The translations under genes were made by a program, and so were the position numbers. Positions 28,873 to 36,457 of a stretch of DNA of 64,000 bases are shown here, one piece after another. This DNA is from Hyphomicrobiaceae bacterium (GTDB lineage Bacteria; Pseudomonadota; Alphaproteobacteria; Rhizobiales; Xanthobacteraceae): the NCBI GenBank assembly GCA_947472885.1, contig CANJBX010000001.1:62001-126000 (forward strand), read 5' to 3'. How positions within the stretch are numbered: position 1 is the stretch's first letter; each line of letters opens with the position of its first letter. Below the pieces are notes generated by a model that searched no databases, was not told the DNA's origin, and saw only the letters and a list, made by a program, of their open reading frames with translations.

Positions 28873-29177
28873 TGAAATGGTGTCCGGTTCTGGCCGGTTG
28901 GTAGCAGCCGCACCTAATGCCAGCAAGCGTCGCAGGACGGGATTTGGGTCTACCTCTCCCCGTTTACGGGGAGAGGTCGCCCGCCGTAGCCCAAAGGGCG
29001 AAGGCGCGGCGGGTGAGGGGCTTTTTGCCGTCTTCGCCAGCCCCTCACCCCAACCCTCTCCCCAACAAAAGGGCGTTCACGCCCGTCTTCGACGGGCTTT
29101 GCGGGGAGAGGGAGCGCACCGTGTTTGCAGCTGCTAACAACGTGCTACATCACGCCAAACAACTGATGGTCTCTCGC
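28873..29177. other. 305-base divergent region between hisS and the aminotransferase gene
   Basis: Mostly occupied by repeat copy C. The aminotransferase frame runs open through the repeat, but the repeat has the sequence of the non-coding family and is not counted as coding. Promoters for both genes must lie in the flanks. Confidence 0.65.
28951..29121. repeat. long inverted repeat, copy C, with nested hairpin
   Basis: Outer arms CCTCTCCCC/GGGGAGAGG and inner GGGTGAGGGG/CCCCTCACCC. The loop of the right arm carries an extra stretch (about 29,067-29,101) with GGGCGT/ACGCCC and CCCGTC/GACGGG pairs. The same extra stretch is found in copy E. Confidence 0.85.
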
Positions 29178-30500
29178 ATGAATCAGCCCGCCCCCAACGA
29201 CCTCGAAGCCTTCTGGATGCCGTTCACGCCGAACCGCGCCTTCAAGGCCGCGCCGCGCATGCTCGCGCGGGCCAAGGACATGCATTACGAGACCACCGAT
29301 GGCCGTCAAATCCTCGACGGCTGCGCCGGCCTGTGGTGCTGCAACGCCGGGCACAACCGCGCATCCATTGTCGAAGCGATCCAGCAGCAGGCGGCGGAAG
29401 TCGATTACGTGCCGCCGTTCCAGTTCGCGCATCCGAAAGCCTTTGAACTCGCGAGCCGCATCGCAGAGCTTGCGCCGGCGACGCTCGACCATGTGTTCTT
29501 CTGCAATTCAGGCTCCGAGGCGGTCGATACCGCACTCAAGATCGCGCTCGCGTATCACAATATTTCCGGGCGCGGCGCGCGCACGCGCCTGATCGGCCGC
29601 GAACGCGGCTACAGCGGCGTCGGCTTCGGCGGCATTTCGGTCGGCGGCATTGTCAACAACCGCAAGCATTTCGGCACGCTGCTGGCCGGCGTCGATCATC
29701 TGCCGGCGACGTATAACCGCGAGCAGCAGGCGTTCACGGTGGGCGAGCCTGAGTGGGGCGCGCATCTTGCCGACGATCTTGAGCGCATTGTTGCCTTGCA
29801 TGACGCTTCGACCATCGCCGCTGTCATCGTCGAGCCGATGGCGGGCTCGACCGGCGTGCTGCCGCCGCCCAAGGGCTATCTCCAGAAGCTGCGCGAGATT
29901 TGCACGAAGCACGGCATCCTCCTGATCTTCGACGAGGTCATCACCGGCTTTGGACGGCTGGGGTATGCCTTTGCCGCCGAGCGCTATGGCGTGACGCCGG
30001 ACATGATTACGTTTGCCAAGGGCGTGAACTCCGGCACCGTGCCGATGGGCGGCGTGCTGGTTGCGGACAAGGTGCATGACGCTTTCATGCACGGGCCGCC
30101 GGGGGCGATGGAGCTGTTCCACGGCTATACCTATTCGGCCCATCCGCTGGCCTGTGCGGCCGGCCTCGCCACGCTCGACCTCTATCGCGACGAGGGGGTG
30201 TTCGAACGCGCCCGCAAGCTGGAGCCGGCGTTCGCGGCGGCGGCCATGGGTTTGAGGAATCAGCCGAATGTCGTGGATATCCGGGTCGTTGGCTTAGCCT
30301 GCGGCATCGACCTTGCGCCCATTGCCGACAAGCCCGGTGCGCGCGCCTATGCCGCCATGGAGCGGGCGTTCCACCATGAAAACCTGCTGGTGCGCGTCAC
30401 CGGCGACACGCTCGCGCTGTCGCCGCCGCTCATCATCAGCGAAAGCCAGATCGGCGAGCTTTTCGGCAAGGTCGGGCGGATTATTCAGGCTGTCGCCTGA
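29178..30500 (+). CDS. omega-amino acid--pyruvate aminotransferase (class III)
   Basis: A 440-residue PLP enzyme that moves an amino group from beta-alanine or a similar omega-amino acid or amine to pyruvate. Typical sites: DGCAGLWCCNAGHNR near 46, the phosphate cup FFCNSGSEAVDTALKIA near 105, LIFDEVITGFGRLG with the PLP aspartate near 250, and FAKGVNSG with the Schiff-base lysine near 278. C-terminal VTGDTLALSPPLII is complete. An ATG 12 bases earlier (MVSRM) is the alternative start; neither has a strong ribosome site. Divergent from hisS. Confidence 0.9.
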   Translation: MNQPAPNDLEAFWMPFTPNRAFKAAPRMLARAKDMHYETTDGRQILDGCAGLWCCNAGHNRASIVEAIQQQAAEVDYVPPFQFAHPKAFELASRIAELAPATLDHVFFCNSGSEAVDTALKIALAYHNISGRGARTRLIGRERGYSGVGFGGISVGGIVNNRKHFGTLLAGVDHLPATYNREQQAFTVGEPEWGAHLADDLERIVALHDASTIAAVIVEPMAGSTGVLPPPKGYLQKLREICTKHGILLIFDEVITGFGRLGYAFAAERYGVTPDMITFAKGVNSGTVPMGGVLVADKVHDAFMHGPPGAMELFHGYTYSAHPLACAAGLATLDLYRDEGVFERARKLEPAFAAAAMGLRNQPNVVDIRVVGLACGIDLAPIADKPGARAYAAMERAFHHENLLVRVTGDTLALSPPLIISESQIGELFGKVGRIIQAVA

Positions 30501-30716
30501 ATCGCCGAGTATCCGGTAAGCGGCTGCCGTCCGGTTTTAACCGCGTTTGTTAATTCGTCATGAAAACCCGGGAGCATGTCTGGCGGACGCTTGCGCGCTC
30601 ATGCGCGCTCGGTGAGAGTATGCGCCGGGCATCGAATCGGCTTGTCAGGACAAGCTGTTGGGGAGGCTGTCGAGGCGCGTATATCGCCTTGCGATAGCCG
30701 CTGCGGGGAAGTTGCG

Positions 30717-32513
30717 ATGGTTCGCCTAAGCGCGTTGCTGATCGCGATCTGTATGGTGGTGATCGCGGCCTCGTTGGGCCTGGTGCTGTACCTGTCGCTC
30801 GGGTTGACCGGGGCGGAAGCGGCGGTCGTCGCGCTGTCCGCGCTGACCTGCTTCTCCGTCTACAACGCCGTCGCTACGCGGATGCGCTACCAGTCCGAAC
30901 TCGCGGCGCAGCTTGGCGATCTGTCGCGCGGCACGGCGGATCTCGCCCGTCAGGTCGGCGAACAGGGCCGCCGTCTGGCCACGCTTGAGAAGAATTCCGA
31001 CACCAATATCCAGAAGGCATTTGCCGCCACCCAGCCGCTGCAGGCCGAGATCAGCGAACTCAGCGTGATGCTCCGGCAGGTGGCGCAAACCGTCGCGACG
31101 CAGGATGCCACGATCAGCAAGCTGAATGCCGGCGGCGCGGCGCCATCGTCCGGCGCGGTAACGCCGGCGATGGATGCGCGAACCGATAGCGCCATGCCCA
31201 CGGTGATGCCGGACACGCAGGCGGACGTTGCGAAATCTTCCGCGCCGCCGCGGCTGAACGATACGGTCAACGCCGGCCCGTTCCGCGGCATGACCGGCAG
31301 CGCCGTGGTTGCGGCGATCCGCGAGGCCATCGGCGCCAACCGCATCGAGGTCTATCTCCAGCCGGTGGTGACGCTGCCGCAGCGCAAGGTGCGTTACTAC
31401 GAGGCGCTGATGCGGCTGCGCATGCCGGACCAGAACGTGATTGCCGCCGCCGATTTCCTGCCTTTCGCGGAAGCCGGCTCGCTGATGGCGAGCCTCGATT
31501 ACCTGATGGTGGCGCGCTGCGTGCGCGTGCTGCGCCGCTTGCAGGAGAAAACCAAGGACGTCGGCGTGTTCTGCAATCTTGCCGCCGTCACGCTTTCCGA
31601 CCGCGAAGTCATGGCGCAAATCCTCGACTTCGCCGAAGCCAATCGCGTACTCGCCCCGGTGCTGACCTTCGAACTTCCCTATCCGGCGATCCGGGCCATG
31701 GGCTCGCGCGAAGATGAAAGCCTGGCGCGGCTGACCGACCTTGGCTTCCGCCTGTCGGTCGATCACGTCACGGACCTGCGCTTCGATGCGCGCGAGCTGG
31801 CGGACCGCAAGTGCGCCTTCATGAAGATTTCGGCGTCGATCCTGCTCGGCCGCACGACGCAGGCGACGGCCAACATTCATCCGGCGGATATCGCGGGGCT
31901 GCTGTCGCGCAACGGTATCGAACTGATCGCCGAGAAGGTCGAGAGCGAAGCGACGGTGGTCGATCTGCTCGATTTCGATCTCAAGTTTGGCCAGGGCTAT
32001 CTGTTCTCGCAGCCGCGTCCGGTGAAGCAGGAAGCCGGCAGGGGCGAAGCGGAAGCGCCGGCCGCTGTGATCGAACGGTCCGCGCCTGCGCCGATGCTGT
32101 CCGCGCCGGTCGCCTCCGCGTCCGTGACGATACCGCCGCTGGTTGCCGATGTGACCGAATTGCCGCCGGCTGCCGCGCAGCTTCCTGCCGTCGAACCGGC
32201 CTTGACGGTGGCTGCAGCGATGCCGTCGCTGTCCCTGCCGGCTGCCGATTTCAAGCTGGCGTCGCTGCAGGAAAACGCCGCGCCCGTGAAAGAAGAACCC
32301 GCGCCGGTGGTTGCGCAATCCGTTGCAGAACCCGTCGTCCAGCCGGTCGCGCCGCCAGCGCCCCCGCCGGTTGTGGAACGTGCAGCAGCGCCCGAGCGTG
32401 CCCCGGAACGTGCGCCCACGCCGGAGCGTACCGAACAGCGCGTCGATACGCGTTCCGCCATCGACCGTAATTCGGCGCTGGCGCGGCTCGCCAGGATCGT
32501 CGCACGCCCATAG
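30717..32513 (+). CDS. membrane-anchored EAL domain protein, TipF-like
   Basis: A 598-residue protein: two N-terminal membrane helices (about 4-50), a coiled coil (about 55-140), an EAL domain (about 195-440) and a long Pro/Ala/Glu-rich tail. This order matches TipF of Caulobacter, a c-di-GMP-binding factor for flagellum assembly. The EAL domain is degenerate: YYEALMRL, the following Asn (CNLAAV) and the Glu of FELP are kept, but the DDFGTG loop is SVDHVTDL and the KxD position is KIS. Binding of c-di-GMP without hydrolysis is therefore more likely than phosphodiesterase activity. GGGGAA precedes the ATG. No flagellar gene is nearby. Confidence 0.78.
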   Translation: MVRLSALLIAICMVVIAASLGLVLYLSLGLTGAEAAVVALSALTCFSVYNAVATRMRYQSELAAQLGDLSRGTADLARQVGEQGRRLATLEKNSDTNIQKAFAATQPLQAEISELSVMLRQVAQTVATQDATISKLNAGGAAPSSGAVTPAMDARTDSAMPTVMPDTQADVAKSSAPPRLNDTVNAGPFRGMTGSAVVAAIREAIGANRIEVYLQPVVTLPQRKVRYYEALMRLRMPDQNVIAAADFLPFAEAGSLMASLDYLMVARCVRVLRRLQEKTKDVGVFCNLAAVTLSDREVMAQILDFAEANRVLAPVLTFELPYPAIRAMGSREDESLARLTDLGFRLSVDHVTDLRFDARELADRKCAFMKISASILLGRTTQATANIHPADIAGLLSRNGIELIAEKVESEATVVDLLDFDLKFGQGYLFSQPRPVKQEAGRGEAEAPAAVIERSAPAPMLSAPVASASVTIPPLVADVTELPPAAAQLPAVEPALTVAAAMPSLSLPAADFKLASLQENAAPVKEEPAPVVAQSVAEPVVQPVAPPAPPPVVERAAAPERAPERAPTPERTEQRVDTRSAIDRNSALARLARIVARP

Positions 32514-32568
32514 TAGCCCGCCATCGCCGGGCTTGACGCCGCCGCCGCGCTCGCGTTTTTGACGCTCC

Positions 32569-33432
32569 ATGACCGCAGCCAACTACATCGCGAACTTCTC
32601 CGTGCTCGCGCCGGACTACGACGTCCTCCTGTGCGACGTCTGGGGCGTCGTTCACAACAGCATCGTGGCGTCGCCGCAGGCGCACGATGCGCTGTCGCGC
32701 TTTCGCGCCAGCGGCGGCGCGGTGATCCTGATTACCAATGCGCCGCGTCCCGCCGCGGAGGTGAGGGCGCAACTCGACAAGATGGGCGTGCCGCACCACG
32801 CCTATGACAGCATCGTTACGTCGGGCGATCTGTCGCGCAGCATCGTCGCGGCGCGGCCGGGCAAGGCGGTGTTTCACATCGGGCCGAAGCGCGACCTGCC
32901 GCTGTTTGACGGGTTGGGTATTGCCTTCGTGCCCAATGAAGTCGCGGACTACATCGTCTGCACCGGACTTTTCCATGACGACGGCGAGACGCCGGAGGAC
33001 TATCGCGCGGCGTTCGCACTATCGCGTGCGCGCAGCATGTTCATGCTGTGCGCCAACCCGGACCTCGTGGTCGAGCGCGGCACGCAACTGATCTACTGCG
33101 CCGGCGCGCTGGCGGAACTCTATCAGACCATGGGCGGCGAGGTGCTGTACGCCGGCAAGCCGCATCCGCCGATCTATGAGGAAGCGCTGCGCTGCGCGGC
33201 ACTCGCGCGCGGAAAGGCAACGCCGCTGCCGCGCGTGCTGGCAATTGGCGACTCGTTGCGGACGGATATGAAGGGCGCGGAGGCTTTCGGCATCGACAGC
33301 CTGTTCGTCACCAATGGCATTCACGCCGAGGAACTCGGCACGCGCGAAGCGCCGGGCGAAGCGAAGCTCGTGGAAATCTACGCACGCCATGGCGTGACGC
33401 CCAAGGCGGCGACACGCAGCCTGGTGTGGTAG
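32569..33432 (+). CDS. HAD superfamily IIA hydrolase (TIGR01459-type)
   Basis: A 287-residue HAD phosphatase of the NagD-like IIA class. Motif I is C-D-V-W-G-V with the nucleophile at D23; motif II is ILITNAP (about 63-69); the late Lys is in GKPHPPIYEEAL and motif IV in IGDSLRTDMKGAEAFG (about 226-241). The substrate is unknown; relatives are phosphatases of small phosphorylated metabolites. It follows the TipF-like gene by 55 bases. Confidence 0.87.
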   Translation: MTAANYIANFSVLAPDYDVLLCDVWGVVHNSIVASPQAHDALSRFRASGGAVILITNAPRPAAEVRAQLDKMGVPHHAYDSIVTSGDLSRSIVAARPGKAVFHIGPKRDLPLFDGLGIAFVPNEVADYIVCTGLFHDDGETPEDYRAAFALSRARSMFMLCANPDLVVERGTQLIYCAGALAELYQTMGGEVLYAGKPHPPIYEEALRCAALARGKATPLPRVLAIGDSLRTDMKGAEAFGIDSLFVTNGIHAEELGTREAPGEAKLVEIYARHGVTPKAATRSLVW

Positions 33433-33486
33433 CGGAAATTCTCACACCTGCATGTTTGAATCGAAACGGGTGAGCGAAGACGGTGT

Positions 33487-33594
33487 GCTCCCTCTCCCCT
33501 GTGGGGAGAGGGTTGGGGTGAGGGTTCTAGCTCCCTCGGTAGACCGTAAACCCTCACCCGGCGCTGCGCGCCGACCTCTCCCTTAGGGAGAGGC
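33487..33594. repeat. inverted repeat (CCCTCTCCCC family), short copy D
   Basis: Left arm CCCTCTCCCCTGTGGGGAGAGGG with the inner GGGTGAGGG, right arm CCCTCACCC with CCTCTCCCTTAGGGAGAGG. It lies between the convergent HAD hydrolase and receiver genes. Confidence 0.8.
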
Positions 33595-33643
33595 AACTGA
33601 GTTCGCGGCGACTTTCGTTTTAGTTTGAAGCAATGTCGATGCG

Positions 33644-34012
33644 CTAAGCCGCCAGCATCGCTTCGATCTTGGTCTGCAAGGTGCGCGCGTTGAAGGGCTT
33701 GGTGATCGTGTTGGCGCACGTTGCCTCGGCCTGATTGATCGACGGCGCCGTCAGCATCAGAAACGGCGTCTCCGCCAGCTTCGGATTGGCGCGGATGGCG
33801 TCGAGCAACTGCCCGCCGCTGATCGGCTCCATGGTTTCGTCGGAAATGACGAGGCCATATTCCTTGCGCAGCAGCTTCTGCATCGCGCTGACGCCATTCT
33901 CGGCGCCTTCGACATGCTCGAATCCGATCTGCTTCAGGATCGTGGTGACAATGTTCGCCATGAACGGATAGTCGTCGACGACTAGCACCGGCATCGAAAG
34001 ATTGACGGACAT
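33644..34012 (-). CDS. single-domain response regulator (CheY-like receiver)
   Basis: A 122-residue stand-alone receiver domain with all key residues: acidic pair D13-D14 (VVDDYPF), phosphoacceptor D58 (VISDETMEP), T88 and K105 (TKPFN). It has no output domain, so it probably acts by protein-protein contact, as CheY or as a phosphorelay step. No histidine kinase is in this window. GGGAGAG lies before the ATG. Confidence 0.9.
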   Translation of the reverse strand: MSVNLSMPVLVVDDYPFMANIVTTILKQIGFEHVEGAENGVSAMQKLLRKEYGLVISDETMEPISGGQLLDAIRANPKLAETPFLMLTAPSINQAEATCANTITKPFNARTLQTKIEAMLAA

Positions 34013-34251
34013 TTTTTACTCTCCCTGCCGTAACGCTAGCAAAACCCCTTGAATCCGCGGTTAAACGACGAGGCTGATAAATTACGATGCAGGCTGGCTA
34101 TCTGCACAATTCCGCGTCAGATGATCGTGGATGCGCTATACAGGTGGTGTGTTTCGGTTAGATGTCATTAAGGCTAAGGCTGCTTGACGCAACGTTGGGC
34201 ATCTCGTTACCCACACATGAACAAGATCCGCCTGTTTTCTCATCATCTGAA

Positions 34252-35241
34252 ATGACCGACCGGAAAAAATCATTCACCATCATTCGAGGTAGTGCTGCGG
34301 GCGGCGAAACGCCCGGCGCGCTGTCCGGTGCCGTGGTGGCGCTCGGAAATTTCGAGGGCGTGCATCGCGGGCATCGCGTGGTGATCGACCATGCGGTGAA
34401 GCTCGCGGCGAAATTGGGTCGTCCCGCGGTGGCGCTGACGTTCGAACCGCACCCGCGCGCGTTCTTCCGTCCGAGCGAGCCGGTATTCCGTTTGTCCGAC
34501 GAACGCACGAAGTTGCGGCTGCTTGCAGCGACCGCGCTCGACGGTGCCGTTGTCCTCAAGTTCGATGCGTCGCTTGCAGGATTGTCGGCGCAGGATTTTG
34601 TCAGCCGCATCCTATGCGGCTGGTTGTACATCTCGGGTGCGGTGATCGGATTCGATTTTCATTTCGGACGCGACCGCGCCGGTTCGCCGATGTTCCTGAC
34701 AGGCGAGGGCGCGGAGCGCGGCTTTGTTGTCGAGGTGGTACCGGAAGTGAAGGACGCCGCCCGGCGGTTTTCTTCGGGTGCGGTGCGCGCGGCGCTCACC
34801 ACAGGTGATGTTGCAGATGCGGCGTCGATCCTCGGATTTCCGTGGTCGGTGTCGGGCGAGGTGATCCACGGCGAGAAGCGCGGCCGCGATCTTGGGTTTC
34901 CGACCGCCAACCTGCGGCTCGACCCGGGCTGCGGCCTGCGCCACGGCATCTATGCGATGCGGGTCGCGGTCGATGGCAAGTTTTATGGCGGCGTGGCGAG
35001 CTTTGGCCGGCGGCCAACGTTCGATAACGGCGCGCCGCTCCTCGAAATCTTCCTGTTCGACTTCAAGGGCGATCTCTACGGCAAGGTGCTGGATGCCGCC
35101 TTCATCGGCTGGATCAGGCCCGAACTGAAGTTCACCTCGGTTGACGCTCTGGTCGTGCGGATGAACGAGGATGCCAGCGAGGCCAAGGCCATGCTGGCGG
35201 CCTCCGGGGGCGTTTTTCCGCCATTGGGTAACTTTGAGTAG
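34252..35241 (+). CDS. ribF: bifunctional riboflavin kinase / FAD synthetase
   Basis: Makes FMN from riboflavin and then FAD. The N-terminal adenylyltransferase has GNFEGVHRGH (about 31-40) and ALTFEPHPRAF; the C-terminal riboflavin kinase has GEVIHGEKRGRDLGFPTANL (about 201-220) and the GVASFGRRPTFD block. 329 residues is a normal length. The start at MTDRKKS was chosen for length; an in-frame ATG lies 90 bases upstream and neither has a strong ribosome site. The last codons (FPPLGNFE) run into a TTGGGTA half-site of the next operator array, as if the downstream element joined at the stop codon. Confidence 0.93.
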   Translation: MTDRKKSFTIIRGSAAGGETPGALSGAVVALGNFEGVHRGHRVVIDHAVKLAAKLGRPAVALTFEPHPRAFFRPSEPVFRLSDERTKLRLLAATALDGAVVLKFDASLAGLSAQDFVSRILCGWLYISGAVIGFDFHFGRDRAGSPMFLTGEGAERGFVVEVVPEVKDAARRFSSGAVRAALTTGDVADAASILGFPWSVSGEVIHGEKRGRDLGFPTANLRLDPGCGLRHGIYAMRVAVDGKFYGGVASFGRRPTFDNGAPLLEIFLFDFKGDLYGKVLDAAFIGWIRPELKFTSVDALVVRMNEDASEAKAMLAASGGVFPPLGNFE

Positions 35242-35274
35242 GCAGAATCCTTCTTGATTTCCTCGATGTTGCCT

Positions 35275-35351
35275 TACCCAAATTGGGTATTATTATTCCC
35301 ATATTGGGTATTGAAATTACCCAAATTGGGTATTATCATCCCCAAAATGGG
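35275..35351 (+). promoter_or_regulatory. four-fold tandem operator of the wHTH-NTase/HEPN module
   Basis: Four CCC-N5-GGG palindromes with centres at 35,282, 35,303, 35,325 and 35,346, that is 21, 22 and 21 bp apart, about two helical turns each. Two are exact TACCCAA-A-TTGGGTA (15 bases), one is TTCCCAT-A-TTGGGTA, and the last (CCCAAAATGGG) contains the likely ATG of the antitoxin gene. A partial fifth copy (CCG-N5-GGGTA) sits at 35,218-35,230 in the end of ribF. The layout suggests cooperative autorepression by the wHTH protein. Confidence 0.75.
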
Positions 35352-35958
35352 AAGGCAGACAGAAGATTACAAAGGGTTTGCTGCTGCGCTTTTTTCAAAA
35401 GTGCAGTTGCGTTTGTTGAACCTTTTAATCGGACACCCAAACCAGGCTTTCCATACTTCCGAGATCATAAAGCGCGTTCAATCCGGTACGGGTGCCGTAC
35501 AGCGTGAATTGGTGAAACTCGCGGAAGCAGGCATCCTTACATCTGCGTCAGATGGAAACCGGAGAATTTATCAGGCGAATAAGCAGGCCCCAATTTTTAA
35601 AGAGCTTAGCGGGATTATTTTGAAGACTACCGGCTTGGTGGAGCCAATAAGAGATTCGCTAACCCGTTTTCAAAATCAAATACGCCTCGCATTTATTTAT
35701 GGTTCGATCGCCAACGGAACTGACACTGCCAACAGCGATGTAGATCTAATGATTGTTGGAGAAGAACTGTCTTACAGCGAGATTTTCGGTGCACTTGAAA
35801 TCGCTGAAAAGGCCATTAGCCGCCCGATAAATCCGAACATCATGACGCCGCCAGAGTGGAGTGAAGGACTTTCAAGCGGCAACTCTTTTGTCAGGAAAAT
35901 TTTTGAAAACCCCAAACTCATTGTTTTAGGAACGGAACATGAGCTTAAAGGAACTTGA
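35347..35958 (+). CDS. winged-HTH plus minimal nucleotidyltransferase protein (MNT antitoxin-like)
   Basis: A 203-residue fusion. Residues 10-95 form a winged helix-turn-helix (LLNLLIGHPNQAFHTSEIIK; GTGAVQRELVKLAEAGILT; then a wing GNRRIYQAN). Residues 105-195 are a minimal nucleotidyltransferase with GSIANG (119-124) and the acidic pair SDVDL (D131, D133). The usual third acidic residue appears as Asn in RPINPNIM. With the overlapping HEPN gene it forms an MNT/HEPN toxin-antitoxin-type pair; the wHTH may bind the palindrome array. GC is clearly below the neighbours, suggesting transfer. The ATG lies in the last palindrome and has no Shine-Dalgarno; the frame could start up to 31 codons earlier. 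Confidence 0.85.
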   Translation: MGRQTEDYKGFAAALFSKVQLRLLNLLIGHPNQAFHTSEIIKRVQSGTGAVQRELVKLAEAGILTSASDGNRRIYQANKQAPIFKELSGIILKTTGLVEPIRDSLTRFQNQIRLAFIYGSIANGTDTANSDVDLMIVGEELSYSEIFGALEIAEKAISRPINPNIMTPPEWSEGLSSGNSFVRKIFENPKLIVLGTEHELKGT

Positions 35959-36373
35959 TAATCTGGTCGGCTTGGGAACCCTGAAAAAAGAAGCTGCGGA
36001 TCAAGGCGAATTTGATGGTCTTCTGGCGCTAGCCCGCGCAAGGCTCATTGATGCCGAGAACAAAACCCTTTCGGCCGAAAGTAGATTTGATCTCGCTTAC
36101 GGCGCGGCTCATGCGCTCTCGCTGGCGGCTATGAGGTGGAATGGGTATCGCCCGCACAATGCAAGATATGCGGTTTTCTTATCCCTGCAGCATACTTTGG
36201 GGCTTGGGCCTGAGGTTTATCGTCCTTTGGATAAAGCTCATAACCTTCGCAATCTGGCTGACTACGCCGGTTCGTTTCGGGCCGACGCTCAATTGCAAAC
36301 TGACCTGATAAACGCCACCAAGATTGTGCAAGTCGCAGTTGAAACGCTGGGTCCAGTTGAACAAAGGAAATAG
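35939..36373 (+). CDS. HEPN domain protein (putative toxin partner)
   Basis: A 144-residue mostly helical protein that overlaps the nucleotidyltransferase gene by 20 bases. Its pattern (SRFDLAYGAAHALSLAAMRWNGY, then FLSLQHTLGL and KAHNLRNLADYAG) fits the HEPN family that pairs with wHTH-nucleotidyltransferases. The usual HEPN RNase motif R-x4-6-H is not at its normal place: there the sequence is R104-N-L-A-D-Y109. An R66-x6-H73 occurs earlier, in a loop. It may therefore be a non-RNase HEPN or use a different site. AGGA lies before the ATG. Low GC like its partner. Confidence 0.78.
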   Translation: MSLKELDNLVGLGTLKKEAADQGEFDGLLALARARLIDAENKTLSAESRFDLAYGAAHALSLAAMRWNGYRPHNARYAVFLSLQHTLGLGPEVYRPLDKAHNLRNLADYAGSFRADAQLQTDLINATKIVQVAVETLGPVEQRK

Positions 36374-36457
36374 CGTTTTCCCGGAGGCCCTTTAGCTGAC
36401 GTTTATTGTCTTTATCGTGCCTTTGCGTAGCCCTGCGCCCCTGCTAAACAGCCCGCC

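Noticed and set aside
28917..29177. Upstream part of the aminotransferase frame as coding sequence
   Set aside because: It translates the inverted repeat copy C; the conserved aminotransferase begins at MNQPAPNDLEAFW.
30726..32582. 618-codon open frame on the minus strand, antisense to the EAL protein gene
   Set aside because: Arg/His-rich composition typical of antisense frames; the EAL domain on the other strand is recognisable.
35254..35346. N-terminal extension of the wHTH-nucleotidyltransferase through the palindromes
   Set aside because: The repetitive peptide (PNWVLLFPYWVLK and so on) only mirrors the palindrome array, and the conserved wHTH begins after the ATG at 35,347. Not fully excluded.
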